Below, in pieces: positions 26,801 to 34,257 of a DNA stretch of 64,000 nucleotides. Position numbers and translations under genes: made by a program. The notes under the pieces were generated by a model. That model did not search any database and had not been told where the DNA came from. It saw only the letters and a list, made by a program, of their open reading frames with translations. Source of the DNA: Candidatus Micrarchaeota archaeon CG1_02_47_40 (GTDB taxonomy: Archaea; Micrarchaeota; Micrarchaeia; Anstonellales; CG1-02-47-40); the NCBI GenBank assembly GCA_001871475.1, contig MNVE01000003.1:1-64000 (forward strand), read 5' to 3'. How positions within the stretch are numbered: position 1 is the stretch's first letter; each line of letters starts with the position of its first letter.

Positions 26801-27723
26801 CTACCGGTTCAACTACATCCGGAGGCACTCCATACTCGGGAGCAGGAACTACCCCAACCACCGCATCACAGCCAAACGTGGAAACTGCAAGCGCAACCGT
26901 TGAGGGGCAGGCTGTGGAAATAACGCGCAGCCTTGACGTGTATGCAGCGGCATCATCAGGCGGCTCCGCCTCTTCGCAGATTACGGTTTCAGTAAGAAAC
27001 AGCGGACAGCAGAACGTCAATAACATAGAGGTGCGCGAGCATATACCTGACTCAATCGCTACGGACGTATCTCAATTGCAGTTCTCGGTACAGCCCGACA
27101 GCTTTGAGCAGGGAAGCATAATTGCAGTGTGGAAGGTTGCGGAACTGGCGGCGGGCGAGACCTTCTCCGTATGGTATTCCGTGAATAAAGTAGTTACAAG
27201 CACGCAGTTCAAGGAGGGAGAGGCATCGGCAATGACTGCCGCGCAGGCGGCGCAGGAAGCAGCCGAGAAGGAAGCTGCAAAGGCAGTGAAGGTTTCCCTT
27301 ATGGCTGCGGCATCCGCAACCGTCGGCGACACAATAAGCATAACTGCAAAGGATGAGGCAGGCGCGCCGATTAGCGGGCTTGAAATAACGGTAACAAGCC
27401 CAAGCGAAAGGCTGCTTACACTAACCACTGACGCAAGCGGAAAAGCAACATTCACCGCAGGGGAGGCAGGCGCATACAAGTACTCTGTCGGCACGGGCTA
27501 CCTGCTCCTGGTTGCAAAATCAACCGCTGTAAGCGCGGCGCCAGAAGCGCCAAGCGCGCCTGAAGAGAAAGCGCCAACAACAACTCCTCTGCAGCAGGCA
27601 GGCGGGGCAGGGCTGATTGCGGGCATAGGTGTGCTGGGAATTGTGGTGCTTGCGCTTGTAGTGCTTGCAATCGCAGTGGCAGCTTACTTCATGCTTGGCA
27701 AGAAGGGAAAGAAGAGCAAGTAG
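23857..27723 (+). CDS. Large surface protein: PQQ-type beta-propeller, Ig-like repeats, C-terminal anchor
   Basis: The 1288-residue protein begins with a signal peptide (IVLSSVFALVLMCVSFALL). Residues about 40-420 are propeller blades with repeated NGSINW, TNGSQQF, ASSGTLLWF and ASTGVLLWNY motifs. Several Ig-like or Big-type domains follow (about 430-900), then a Ser/Thr/Gly-rich linker (about 970-1005), a COG1361-like domain with VSVRNSGQQNVNNIEVREH, and a Pro/Ala linker. It ends in one membrane helix (IGVLGIVVLALVVLAIAVAAYFML) and GKKGKKSK. There are dozens of N-x-S/T sites, so it is probably heavily N-glycosylated. A TTTATAAATA box (23790 region) and a GAGGTGG site before the ATG define its start. 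Confidence 0.9.
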   Translation: MNWKGKIVLSSVFALVLMCVSFALLYPVANYTMLGGNYYRTSNTTEIGPYNTINVSWSRQIYDYSNIFDLEYNVSSMSSPIVVNGRVYVAARNGSVYCMNVSNGSINWGISLNNNITFSTLAYSPNGQSFLYLGTRDATNPSLLYINPVNGSINWSVSLAGQVDTSPIVVDDYVYIAAGTYVYAYNATNGSQQFWATNVSVSASGVGGSPTGDMVYNGTYLFVPLSSSHYSQVDALTGSIRGTIGTTGLVSNKSMVYDPDTPGRFYYVSTVSSSATLYSKASDIDGTVIFSASIGTSSSSPAIGYVNSTKAIFVGNGTGIGAYSASSGTLLWFTNVLNSTTYTPIIANDLLYVTSAGAANAVEFENSTTVNGTLRLFNASTGVLLWNYPLFNNPGITRPVVANRTLLQISNGILYAFRDMIYIESPLDGNWTNSADGNVTFVVRTNIPYAICNCTMKANVSGTWQFVSSNESTLTNNTAFQIKANFSRGVAANFSGPLIVSAECYYGDVQVNSLNQTFYYVSSAGTPLNVSINNVGAFTAFPGTSNNSWTSNPNISLTFNTTTSVNQTLNCSIYIDGNIANTTTLVTSAYHTNKTGTFSNMNIPDGYHNVSYSCRDNAGLATKTENLSLMVDSVAPTLTVNFGLVAFNMTLPNGTVMQNNSFMVNMTVNDSLVNTNNRPGLQCGLIFNGSLWNMTRTNDSTTQYVCYFNVTAGLSEAPAVSVAYNWSVRVNDTANNTATAGTYQTIVDNTVPSISNVSLSLIGNLTDTTAVNGSGTLGYLGQRFYVYANVSEPNANLSYFNVSINNGTGITATDISVITLTTPTVVVNRSNIYSLYRWAFTPTASYMGAMAQSNFSVNLTLYDKAGNAVWTNNSVNFSLSSTPIVASIISNETSNGSICSGYRVTISGVVQLSDGTALANRVAELTGLVYANITTNSTGGYSTELSSASTGTIALSVRDTSVTNSTSITVTTCTSTSSGTTTTGSTTSGGTPYSGAGTTPTTASQPNVETASATVEGQAVEITRSLDVYAAASSGGSASSQITVSVRNSGQQNVNNIEVREHIPDSIATDVSQLQFSVQPDSFEQGSIIAVWKVAELAAGETFSVWYSVNKVVTSTQFKEGEASAMTAAQAAQEAAEKEAAKAVKVSLMAAASATVGDTISITAKDEAGAPISGLEITVTSPSERLLTLTTDASGKATFTAGEAGAYKYSVGTGYLLLVAKSTAVSAAPEAPSAPEEKAPTTTPLQQAGGAGLIAGIGVLGIVVLALVVLAIAVAAYFMLGKKGKKSK

Positions 27724-27840
27724 ACCTTCTTTTTCCTTTTTTTCTTTTTATTTTCCCTTAGCTTGGCTTTTTTCTTCTTTGCTTTTTTCTTACTCCTTTT
27801 TTTCTTTTCTTAGCATAGCTTTTCTTCTTCTTTTTACAAT
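27724..27840 (+). terminator. Pyrimidine-rich, multi-T-run termination region
   Basis: The 117 bases after the surface-protein stop are nearly all T and C, with at least six runs of five or more T. The word TTAGC-TGGC/ATAGC-TTTTCTTCTT recurs, suggesting an internal duplication. Multiple T-runs are the known intrinsic termination signal of archaeal RNA polymerase. Confidence 0.6.
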
Positions 27841-27884
27841 ATAATAAATCCGAAAATAAAAAATCAGGGAAAAGAAGAATTATT

Positions 27885-27955
27885 ATAGCGGACCCAAGGC
27901 AGGCTTCTTAAGCGCACCATCCGGTACACGCCAAGCCTTGGACTTACCCACTGCA
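27885..27955. other. Structured intergenic element, possible small RNA
   Basis: CCAAGGC (27894-27900) pairs with GCCTTGG (27935-27941); the loop holds a further possible pairing and is G/C-rich in an otherwise A/T-rich spacer. I see no T-loop, no C/D boxes and no ACA box, so it is not a clear tRNA, C/D or H/ACA RNA. The 320-base gap holds this element, the terminator tract before it and the promoter of the next gene. Confidence 0.35.
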
Positions 27956-28015
27956 TAAGATTTGAAAAACAAAGCTTATAACGTTTTTGGAACTTTCTTG
28001 AGCTTCTGCATTTAA

Positions 28016-28023
28016 TTTATATA
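28016..28023 (+). promoter_or_regulatory. TATA box of the membrane AAA ATPase gene
   Basis: TTTATATA begins 30 bases before the ATG at 28046, so transcription should start at or within a few bases of the start codon. There is no Shine-Dalgarno in the short interval. A leaderless mRNA is likely. Confidence 0.6.
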
Positions 28024-28045
28024 TTATACTCCTGTTTATTTTCCC

Positions 28046-30847
28046 ATGCAGCAACTGGCAGGAAAAGAAGGGGAGAAAGAGTCCATGCGCTCAAAGATGG
28101 AGCAGGATTTGCGCTACCAGAGTGTGCTTGCTACCCTGCTTGACATTGAGCACAATTTCAATTTATGGGGCGCCCTTCTCGTTGCGCTGGGTGCGCTCTT
28201 TCTTTTATTGGCATTCCCCTTCTACCCAATCCTTCTCATTCCCGTGCTCGCCCTTTTCTGCGGGGCATTGTCCTACAAATATCCACCAGCAGGAGTAATA
28301 GCTGGAATGTTTTTCACATTTCCCGCAATCGCATACCAGTCCCCTGGCTTGGCATGGCTTTTTGCAATCCCTCTAACGGTAGCGTTATTTGAAGTATTCA
28401 ACGAGTGGGCAATCATAGCATTTTTGGAAATTGTTATACTCGCGCCCTTTGCTCCCTTTCCCTTCTCCTTAATCTCCCCTCTCATATATGCTGCAATGGC
28501 GCTTGCCTCCCTTTATGTTGGCTCAAGAAGAAGCGTTGAAATCTCCCTCCCGGCAGTATTTCTCATTCTCCTTCTTTCCTCTTTCTGGATGGTGCAGAAT
28601 TCGGCGTTCCTTCCGGTTTCCCTTGAGAAATATTCAGGCGAGTCCCTTCTGCAGCACGCAAACCTCCCGGCTGTGGAGGCGATGAGCGTGGTTTCAGGCG
28701 CATTAAGCGCAATACAGTCCCTTTTCGCAGTTGAGAACGTGCAGTTTGCCTCCTTTGGGGTTTCAAAACTATTGGAGAACACCTTTGTGCTCTTTGCGCA
28801 CGACACTGCCTTCTTTCAGCTTGCAATCTGGGGCATTATACTCTATATTATAGGGTGGCTGCCTGCAAGGCTGAAAATGAAGAAGCAGAAGCAGCTTACG
28901 CAGGCAGTTTCCGCTCTTCCCCTTCTTTTGGCTCCGCTTGCCTATTTTGCGCTTTCCTCCTTTTTTGGCATGAGCTTTGACTTTCTAATGCCCATCTACG
29001 CGCTTCTCTCTATTATTATTATAGTGGCATTCTCGCGCCTGAACATAAAAGTGGCGCACGAGTCGCAGGTAATACGCAGGGAAAAAACAAAGAAATTCGG
29101 CAAATTCGGATTACAGGATTTGGGAGAGGGAGAAGGCGTTTCTTCTCTTGATGATATAGGCGGGTATGAGGATGTGAAGGCGGAATTGCGCAGCGCAATC
29201 ATAATGCCCCTTGAGAAAAAGGAGCTATCTCTGAAATACGGCATAAAACCCCCGAGCGGAATACTCCTTTTCGGTCCCCCGGGAACGGGAAAGACGCTTC
29301 TGATGCGCGCCCTCTCAAAGGAGCTTGATTACGGTTTTTATGCGGTGCAGTGCTCCGAGCTTCTCTCAAAATGGTATGGAGAGACGGAAAAAAATATCTC
29401 CGAACTCTTTGACACTGCAAGGAAAAACGCCCCCTGCATACTCTTCTTTGACGAGATTGATTCCATAGGAAAAAAAAGAAGCGAGTACTCTTCTGATGAA
29501 GTCAGTAAGAGAGTACTTTCCATGTTTTTAGAAGAGCTTGACGGTTCAAAATCAAAAAAAGGAGTCATTATTATAGGCGCGACCAACATCCCAAATCAGC
29601 TTGATTCGGCGCTTATCCGCCCAGGAAGGCTGGACAAAATAATTTACATGCCGCTTCCGGACATTTCAGCAAGAAAGGCAATATTCAAAGTGCACACGAA
29701 AAAGCTCCCCCTTTCTTCAGATATTGATTATGAGAGGCTTACAGAAATAACCGAGCGTTATTCCGGTGCGGATATTGCAAACATTTGTTCGGAGGCATCG
29801 CGTCTTGCGGCAGGAGAGGCTGCGGAAAGCGGGAAGAATAAGGTAGTGCCAGTTAGTATGGCGCATTTCAGCAGAGTTATCTCAAGTGTCCGCCCCTCTG
29901 TTTCTTTGGAGCAATTGGCGGAGCACGAAAAATTCCGCCTTGATTTTGAGCGGAGGGTGGCAGGCAAGGGAGAGGAAGAGAAAGAAAAAGAAAAGAAAAA
30001 AAAGGATGCCGTCAGCTGGAGCGATGTTGCCGGCTTAAAGGACGTGAAGCAGGCTCTGCGCGAGGCGATAGAACTGCCCCTCCTGCACGAGGACGTGCTG
30101 AAGCAGTATAAGATAAAACCCTCAAAGGGATTGCTGATGTTCGGTCCCCCTGGGTGCGGAAAGACGCTCATACTCAAAGCCGCCTCAAGCGAGATGAAAG
30201 CCACCTTCCTGACTCTTTCAGGCGCAGAGCTTACCAAAAGGGGCTATGAATACTCTGTGCAGGCAATAAGGGAAACCTTCAACCGCGCGCGGGAGCACAC
30301 TCCGGCAATAATCTTCCTTGATGAGATAGAATCGCTTGCATCTGCGCGAAGCCAATCCTATTCCAGCCCGGTGCTGACACAGCTTCTAACCGAGCTTGAC
30401 GGAGTCAGCGAGCTCAAGAACGTAATGCTTGTGGGCGCCACAAACAAGCCCAATCTTGTGGATTCGGCAATACTGCGCCCAGGGAGGTTTGACAAGATAA
30501 TATACGTCCCTCCGCCTGATTCAGAGTCAAGGGCGCAAATCTTCAGATTGAACATGGAAGAGTTCCTGCAGAATGCCTCTGATGCTGATTTTAAGATTCT
30601 CTCAAGCCATACGGACGGCTTTAGCGGTGCGGACATTTCAGCAATCTGCCAGGAGGCAAAGATGGCTTTAGCGCGAAAGACAATTCGAGGGAAAGAAGCA
30701 AATCTTTCTTCCGATGCGCCAAAACTCTCTTTAAAATTTTCCCTTGATGACATTCTGGAGGTAATAAGAAAGAGAAGGCCCTCAATAACTTCTGCGCAGT
30801 TGAACGAATACATGCAATTCTTGAGGGATTATGGGGAGAGGAAGTAG
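28046..30847 (+). CDS. Membrane-anchored tandem AAA+ ATPase (Cdc48-like)
   Basis: The 933-residue protein has two full AAA modules in its C-terminal two-thirds. D1 has Walker A GPPGTGKT near residue 410, Walker B ILFFDEID, and ALIRPGRLDK. D2 has GPPGCGKT near residue 700, IIFLDEIES, and AILRPGRFDK. Pore-loop and arginine-finger regions look intact. Sequence similarity is closest to Cdc48/VAT, but the usual N-terminal double-psi/EPR domain is missing. In its place the first 340 residues hold about eight hydrophobic helices. No protease motif (such as HExxH of FtsH) is present. It would unfold or extract membrane proteins and pass them on; the membrane fusion is unusual. Confidence 0.88.
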   Translation: MQQLAGKEGEKESMRSKMEQDLRYQSVLATLLDIEHNFNLWGALLVALGALFLLLAFPFYPILLIPVLALFCGALSYKYPPAGVIAGMFFTFPAIAYQSPGLAWLFAIPLTVALFEVFNEWAIIAFLEIVILAPFAPFPFSLISPLIYAAMALASLYVGSRRSVEISLPAVFLILLLSSFWMVQNSAFLPVSLEKYSGESLLQHANLPAVEAMSVVSGALSAIQSLFAVENVQFASFGVSKLLENTFVLFAHDTAFFQLAIWGIILYIIGWLPARLKMKKQKQLTQAVSALPLLLAPLAYFALSSFFGMSFDFLMPIYALLSIIIIVAFSRLNIKVAHESQVIRREKTKKFGKFGLQDLGEGEGVSSLDDIGGYEDVKAELRSAIIMPLEKKELSLKYGIKPPSGILLFGPPGTGKTLLMRALSKELDYGFYAVQCSELLSKWYGETEKNISELFDTARKNAPCILFFDEIDSIGKKRSEYSSDEVSKRVLSMFLEELDGSKSKKGVIIIGATNIPNQLDSALIRPGRLDKIIYMPLPDISARKAIFKVHTKKLPLSSDIDYERLTEITERYSGADIANICSEASRLAAGEAAESGKNKVVPVSMAHFSRVISSVRPSVSLEQLAEHEKFRLDFERRVAGKGEEEKEKEKKKKDAVSWSDVAGLKDVKQALREAIELPLLHEDVLKQYKIKPSKGLLMFGPPGCGKTLILKAASSEMKATFLTLSGAELTKRGYEYSVQAIRETFNRAREHTPAIIFLDEIESLASARSQSYSSPVLTQLLTELDGVSELKNVMLVGATNKPNLVDSAILRPGRFDKIIYVPPPDSESRAQIFRLNMEEFLQNASDADFKILSSHTDGFSGADISAICQEAKMALARKTIRGKEANLSSDAPKLSLKFSLDDILEVIRKRRPSITSAQLNEYMQFLRDYGERK

Positions 30848-30920
30848 AATGGGAAGGAAAAGATAGGAAGGAAAAGATAGGTGAAAGGAGGAGAGGATAA
30901 ATGCCCGCAGGTTTTACTTT

Positions 30921-30970
30921 TGACGAATTTTCCTCAGTTTATTCGTCATTTTATATACAAAAGTTCGTCA
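30921..30970. promoter_or_regulatory. TGACGAA operator-like repeats around a TATA box
   Basis: TGACGAAT (30921-30928) and ATTCGTCA (30941-30948) are a perfect inverted repeat with a 12-base spacer, and a third copy TTCGTCA follows (30964-30970). A TATA-like TTTTATATA lies between copies two and three. The arrangement suggests a regulator site upstream of the S-layer promoter. A 49-codon frame from 30901 runs through this region but is not convincing as a gene. Confidence 0.45.
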
Positions 30971-31025
30971 ATATTCTATTTTTTATCTCAAATATGTATA
31001 TTGCAGTTTATACTACTTCTAAAGG

Positions 31026-31033
31026 TTTATATA
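31026..31033 (+). promoter_or_regulatory. TATA box of the S-layer gene
   Basis: TTTATATA with upstream AAAGG is a near-ideal archaeal TATA box. Start of transcription is expected near 31055, leaving a leader of about 165 bases before the GTG at 31221. That is long for this window, where other promoters are nearly leaderless. Confidence 0.6.
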
Positions 31034-31118
31034 GTTATTGTTTGACATAATCCCATTCTCCCTGTATAGGGGGCCCTAACCTAGGGTTTCCTGCCTTAAG
31101 GGAGAATTGAAAAATTTT

Positions 31119-31216
31119 GGGCAACAGACAGGGCTGCCTCTGTTAATTATTTATGCAGAGAATTGCCCAAAAAAAGAGGCAGCGAAAAAAAAACACAGGA
31201 AGAACCACGAGGTGGT
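31119..31216 (+). promoter_or_regulatory. Structured 5' leader of S-layer mRNA with alternative helices
   Basis: Helix 1: GGGCAA (31119-31124) with TTGCCC (31163-31168), enclosing CTCTG (31138-31142) with CAGAG (31156-31160). Helix 2: GCTGCCTCT (31133-31141) with AGAGGCAGC (31175-31183), nine perfect pairs that compete with helix 1. A third hairpin, ACCAC-GAG-GTGGT (31204-31216), partly covers the GAGGTGGT ribosome site. The leader could protect the mRNA or control translation; which one cannot be read from sequence. Confidence 0.5.
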
Positions 31217-31220
31217 TTGA

Positions 31221-33956
31221 GTGAAAGGAATAAATATAAGAAAAATCGCGGCACTCGCGTCCGGAATAGCCCTTTTGGGTGCATCCGTGGCAGTAGCTGA
31301 CGTGGTTTATGGCAACACGCAACTAGTTGACCAAAACGGCCAGCCGGTAGTGAAGGTTGTCGTAGGCGCGAATGCGGCTGCAAGCGACGGTGTTGCTGCG
31401 GGAAACATAGCGGCAAGGATTGCCAACCTCGCATATAAGAGCTCAACGCTGACCGCGACAGTAAGCGGAGAGGCGGCATGCTCTGTAGGCGGAGCGAACG
31501 GCTCAACGGGCGCAGGCTCATGTGCTGTTACGAACAAGAAGGCGAACCTTGAAATCACTCTTCCGGGAGTGACAGCTGGAGCGTATCAGTTTACAACGCT
31601 CATAGCAGACTACATAGACAGGATGCCGGGAAACAGGAATACGACATCGTCTGATGACATTTGGAGTTCCTCATCCGACACTTCAACTACAATGTCAGGA
31701 CTCTATGGAGGCGCAACAGCGACTGAAATAAGAGGCACCCAGAACGTCTTCAAGATATCCGGCGCGGAGTTCGCACCGTTTGCGTCAGCCACAGTGACTG
31801 ACACATCCGGCTCGAAGACCTATTCGGAAACGCAGGCGATGTGGATATACGGTGAAACGTATTTCTCAACAAGCGCTGACGCGATTGTCGCAAAGTTCTC
31901 CGGCATCGGCTACACGGCAAAGTTTGATTCGGGCGACTATGGTATCATGGTTTGCACGGGCTCAAACTACGACTACTCCAACTACAATGCTTGCGCCATA
32001 GGCGACAACGAGCACATAAACACACACAAGGCGGAGATTCAGTTCCTCGGACAGACCTGGATTATTTCAGAGCTGACTCCACCACTAGCAGTCGCGGGTG
32101 CATACAATCTTAACTCCACCACGACTACTCTGCTTGGAGGAAGCGTGAAGCTTGCAAAGAGCTCACAGTCCGGCATCATTAACGTCGGAGACGAGCTTGA
32201 CGCAGGCACTGTGAAGATACGCCTCTCGGACATTTCAGTCGCGACCGGCTCAGGCAACGCGCACCCGGCAATCGTCGACATATTGGATGCCAACGGCGCA
32301 TTGCTCCAGCAGACGTCCATAAATGAGGGCACCACCTACTCCTACACAACGGGGGGCACTACAGTAAAAATCCATGTGTATAAGACTGCACCTGGGTTTA
32401 CACTGAATGCGAAATGGGCTGACATGGCAATCTTCACGGACGAGCTTTTGCTCAAAAACACCGAGAAGATTGATGCGAGCTCCGGCGACCCCAACTACGA
32501 CTGGAAGGCGTACATCCGCTGGAAAAACAAGGGATGGGCTTCAGGAGGCAACTACTCAAACAGCCAGGCAGACAACCTGAGGGAGATAATCATCTACGAC
32601 CCTGAGACATACTCAGGAAAGACAGCCGGTCAGTCCATAAACATAATTGGAGACCCGATAGTCTATCAGTTGCAGTACGATGGCTTGAGCCTTGCAAGCA
32701 GCGACTACGACCGCTTGAAGTTCAGCATAGTGAATGCTGACGAGCTTGGCAGCGTCGCCTTGGGGACACCTATTGCCGAGACAAACATGACGAGCAACAC
32801 CACCTGCGGCGACGACGCGGCGGCTATCACCGGGAAGGTCATTAAAGTTGAGTCCGGGATAAGCAACGCCTTTAAGATACCAAATTCTGGCGGAGACACC
32901 GTAAATAAATTCTACGTCAGGTATCTTACCAACTCAAGCGCGGCAGGCAACGTAACAGGTGCCGTAATGCTGTACTACCAGCCCTCAACTGCAGCTTGTG
33001 ATTACTGGCAGGGGGGAGCACAGGGTTTCAGTGCAGCGGGTGCGGCAGTCGCCAGCTTGAACACGACAGGCGGAAGCGAAAAGGCAGTCGCATACGAGAC
33101 CGTAGGAACCGGGACAGCGCAAGGGTACCTTTCCTTTGTGACTGGCAACGCATCTTCAGACGGAGGGAACCTTTCAATATATATTCAGGAAGATGCAGGA
33201 AAGGTTAATTCTGTAAGCGCCAACTACGACTCTTTCGTCTTCCAGGCGATAGGGTTGTCAAGTGCCTCATCCTTCGAGTTCAAGGCGCGCGACAGTGACA
33301 ACTCTGACAGGATTATGTATAACAGCGTGCAATACGTGGCAGAGCTCCTTGAGCCCAAGAGCAACCTTTACGACGCACCCCTTATTTCAGAGAGAGGCTC
33401 AAAGTTCATCGGGCTGTCTTCGGACACCGTTGAATTTGACGTCGCGAAGAAGATTGCGGACGCAAAATACGTCCTCATGAGCTCTGGAACGGAAAGCACC
33501 AGCAACGTGCTCAAGAAGTCCCTTGCAGAGGGAGAAGAGACCGAGCTTACGGGAGGCATAAAGGTAAAGGTGGATACCATTACCCAGACAGTCGGCTCAT
33601 GCGTCGCAGGCGCAGTCGCAGGCTCAACGCCTGATTGCACTGTTGACTCATCCGGCGTGTCGGCGGTAATCTCGCCCAACAATGCCGCATCCGTTGAGGT
33701 TTCCGAGCCATACCTGCTCTCAAGCGACCTTGTGGTCCTTGACAGCAATGCAGCAGGCGTGGGCAAGGTAATCTCAGTCGGAGGGCCCGCTGTGAACAGC
33801 GTAACCCGCGAAGCGCTTGCCGGCAGCGACGTTGACTTTGCAACAAAGTCAGTCGTTGTGCAGGAAGTAGGCAACACAATCGTGGTAGCAGGTTACTCTG
33901 CGGCAGACACCCTGACAGCTGCTGGCCAGTTCATAGCTGGAATACAGAAGCAGTAA
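31221..33956 (+). CDS. Major S-layer protein (methanococcal-type S_layer_N / S_layer_C)
   Basis: The 911-residue product starts at GTG 31221 behind GAGGTGG. The signal peptide is IAALASGIALLGASVAVADV. The mature N-terminus follows the S_layer_N pattern: VVYGNTQLVDQNGQPVVKVV, VGANAAASDGVAAGNIAARI. The C-terminal segment, VISVGGPAVNSVTREAL, then VVVQEVGNTIVVAGYSAADT and LTAAGQFIAGIQKQ, follows S_layer_C. The middle is beta-rich with Thr/Ser and N-glycosylation sites. It forms the paracrystalline cell coat. A strong promoter, long leader and strong terminator suit a very abundant protein. Confidence 0.93.
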   Translation: MKGINIRKIAALASGIALLGASVAVADVVYGNTQLVDQNGQPVVKVVVGANAAASDGVAAGNIAARIANLAYKSSTLTATVSGEAACSVGGANGSTGAGSCAVTNKKANLEITLPGVTAGAYQFTTLIADYIDRMPGNRNTTSSDDIWSSSSDTSTTMSGLYGGATATEIRGTQNVFKISGAEFAPFASATVTDTSGSKTYSETQAMWIYGETYFSTSADAIVAKFSGIGYTAKFDSGDYGIMVCTGSNYDYSNYNACAIGDNEHINTHKAEIQFLGQTWIISELTPPLAVAGAYNLNSTTTTLLGGSVKLAKSSQSGIINVGDELDAGTVKIRLSDISVATGSGNAHPAIVDILDANGALLQQTSINEGTTYSYTTGGTTVKIHVYKTAPGFTLNAKWADMAIFTDELLLKNTEKIDASSGDPNYDWKAYIRWKNKGWASGGNYSNSQADNLREIIIYDPETYSGKTAGQSINIIGDPIVYQLQYDGLSLASSDYDRLKFSIVNADELGSVALGTPIAETNMTSNTTCGDDAAAITGKVIKVESGISNAFKIPNSGGDTVNKFYVRYLTNSSAAGNVTGAVMLYYQPSTAACDYWQGGAQGFSAAGAAVASLNTTGGSEKAVAYETVGTGTAQGYLSFVTGNASSDGGNLSIYIQEDAGKVNSVSANYDSFVFQAIGLSSASSFEFKARDSDNSDRIMYNSVQYVAELLEPKSNLYDAPLISERGSKFIGLSSDTVEFDVAKKIADAKYVLMSSGTESTSNVLKKSLAEGEETELTGGIKVKVDTITQTVGSCVAGAVAGSTPDCTVDSSGVSAVISPNNAASVEVSEPYLLSSDLVVLDSNAAGVGKVISVGGPAVNSVTREALAGSDVDFATKSVVVQEVGNTIVVAGYSAADTLTAAGQFIAGIQKQ

Positions 33957-33968
33957 GCCAACACAACA

Positions 33969-33996
33969 CGGGGCGAAAAACGCCCCGCCCTTTTTT
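33969..33996 (+). terminator. Strong hairpin/T-run terminator of the S-layer gene
   Basis: CGGGGCG (33969-33975) and CGCCCCG (33981-33987) pair around AAAAA, followed by CCC and six T residues. This is the most bacterial-looking terminator in the window and suits a highly expressed transcript. Confidence 0.8.
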
Positions 33997-34049
33997 CTTT
34001 TTCTTTCTTTTTTTCAAGCCCTTAATTTATGTCTTATCAAATTTTCTTT

Positions 34050-34205
34050 CTCTTTTTTCTTTTTCAATCAATCTGATTCTTTTTCATTATTCTTTTTTCC
34101 TTTCACCTAATCTGATTTTTCTTTCTTTTTTCCTTTCACTTAATTCATTTTTCTTTCTTTTTTTCCTTTCAATTAATCCGATTCAATCCGATTCTTTTTT
34201 GCTGA
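34050..34205. repeat. Imperfect tandem repeat of a pyrimidine-rich unit
   Basis: About four units with the pattern TAATCTGATT followed by TTTCTTTC runs and TTTTTTCCTTTC follow one another at 33-45 base spacing between the S-layer terminator and the next gene. Several T-runs make it a possible back-up terminator. It holds no reading frame worth calling. Confidence 0.6.
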
Positions 34206-34257
34206 TTTTCCCCCCATTATTTTCACCTCGGCAGGATTACGCTAAGGTATTTAAATC

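Noticed and set aside
30901-31050. 49-codon frame with a GGAGG site before its ATG
   Set aside because: It contains the operator-like repeats and runs into the S-layer TATA box; the translation has no recognisable pattern, so chance is more likely.
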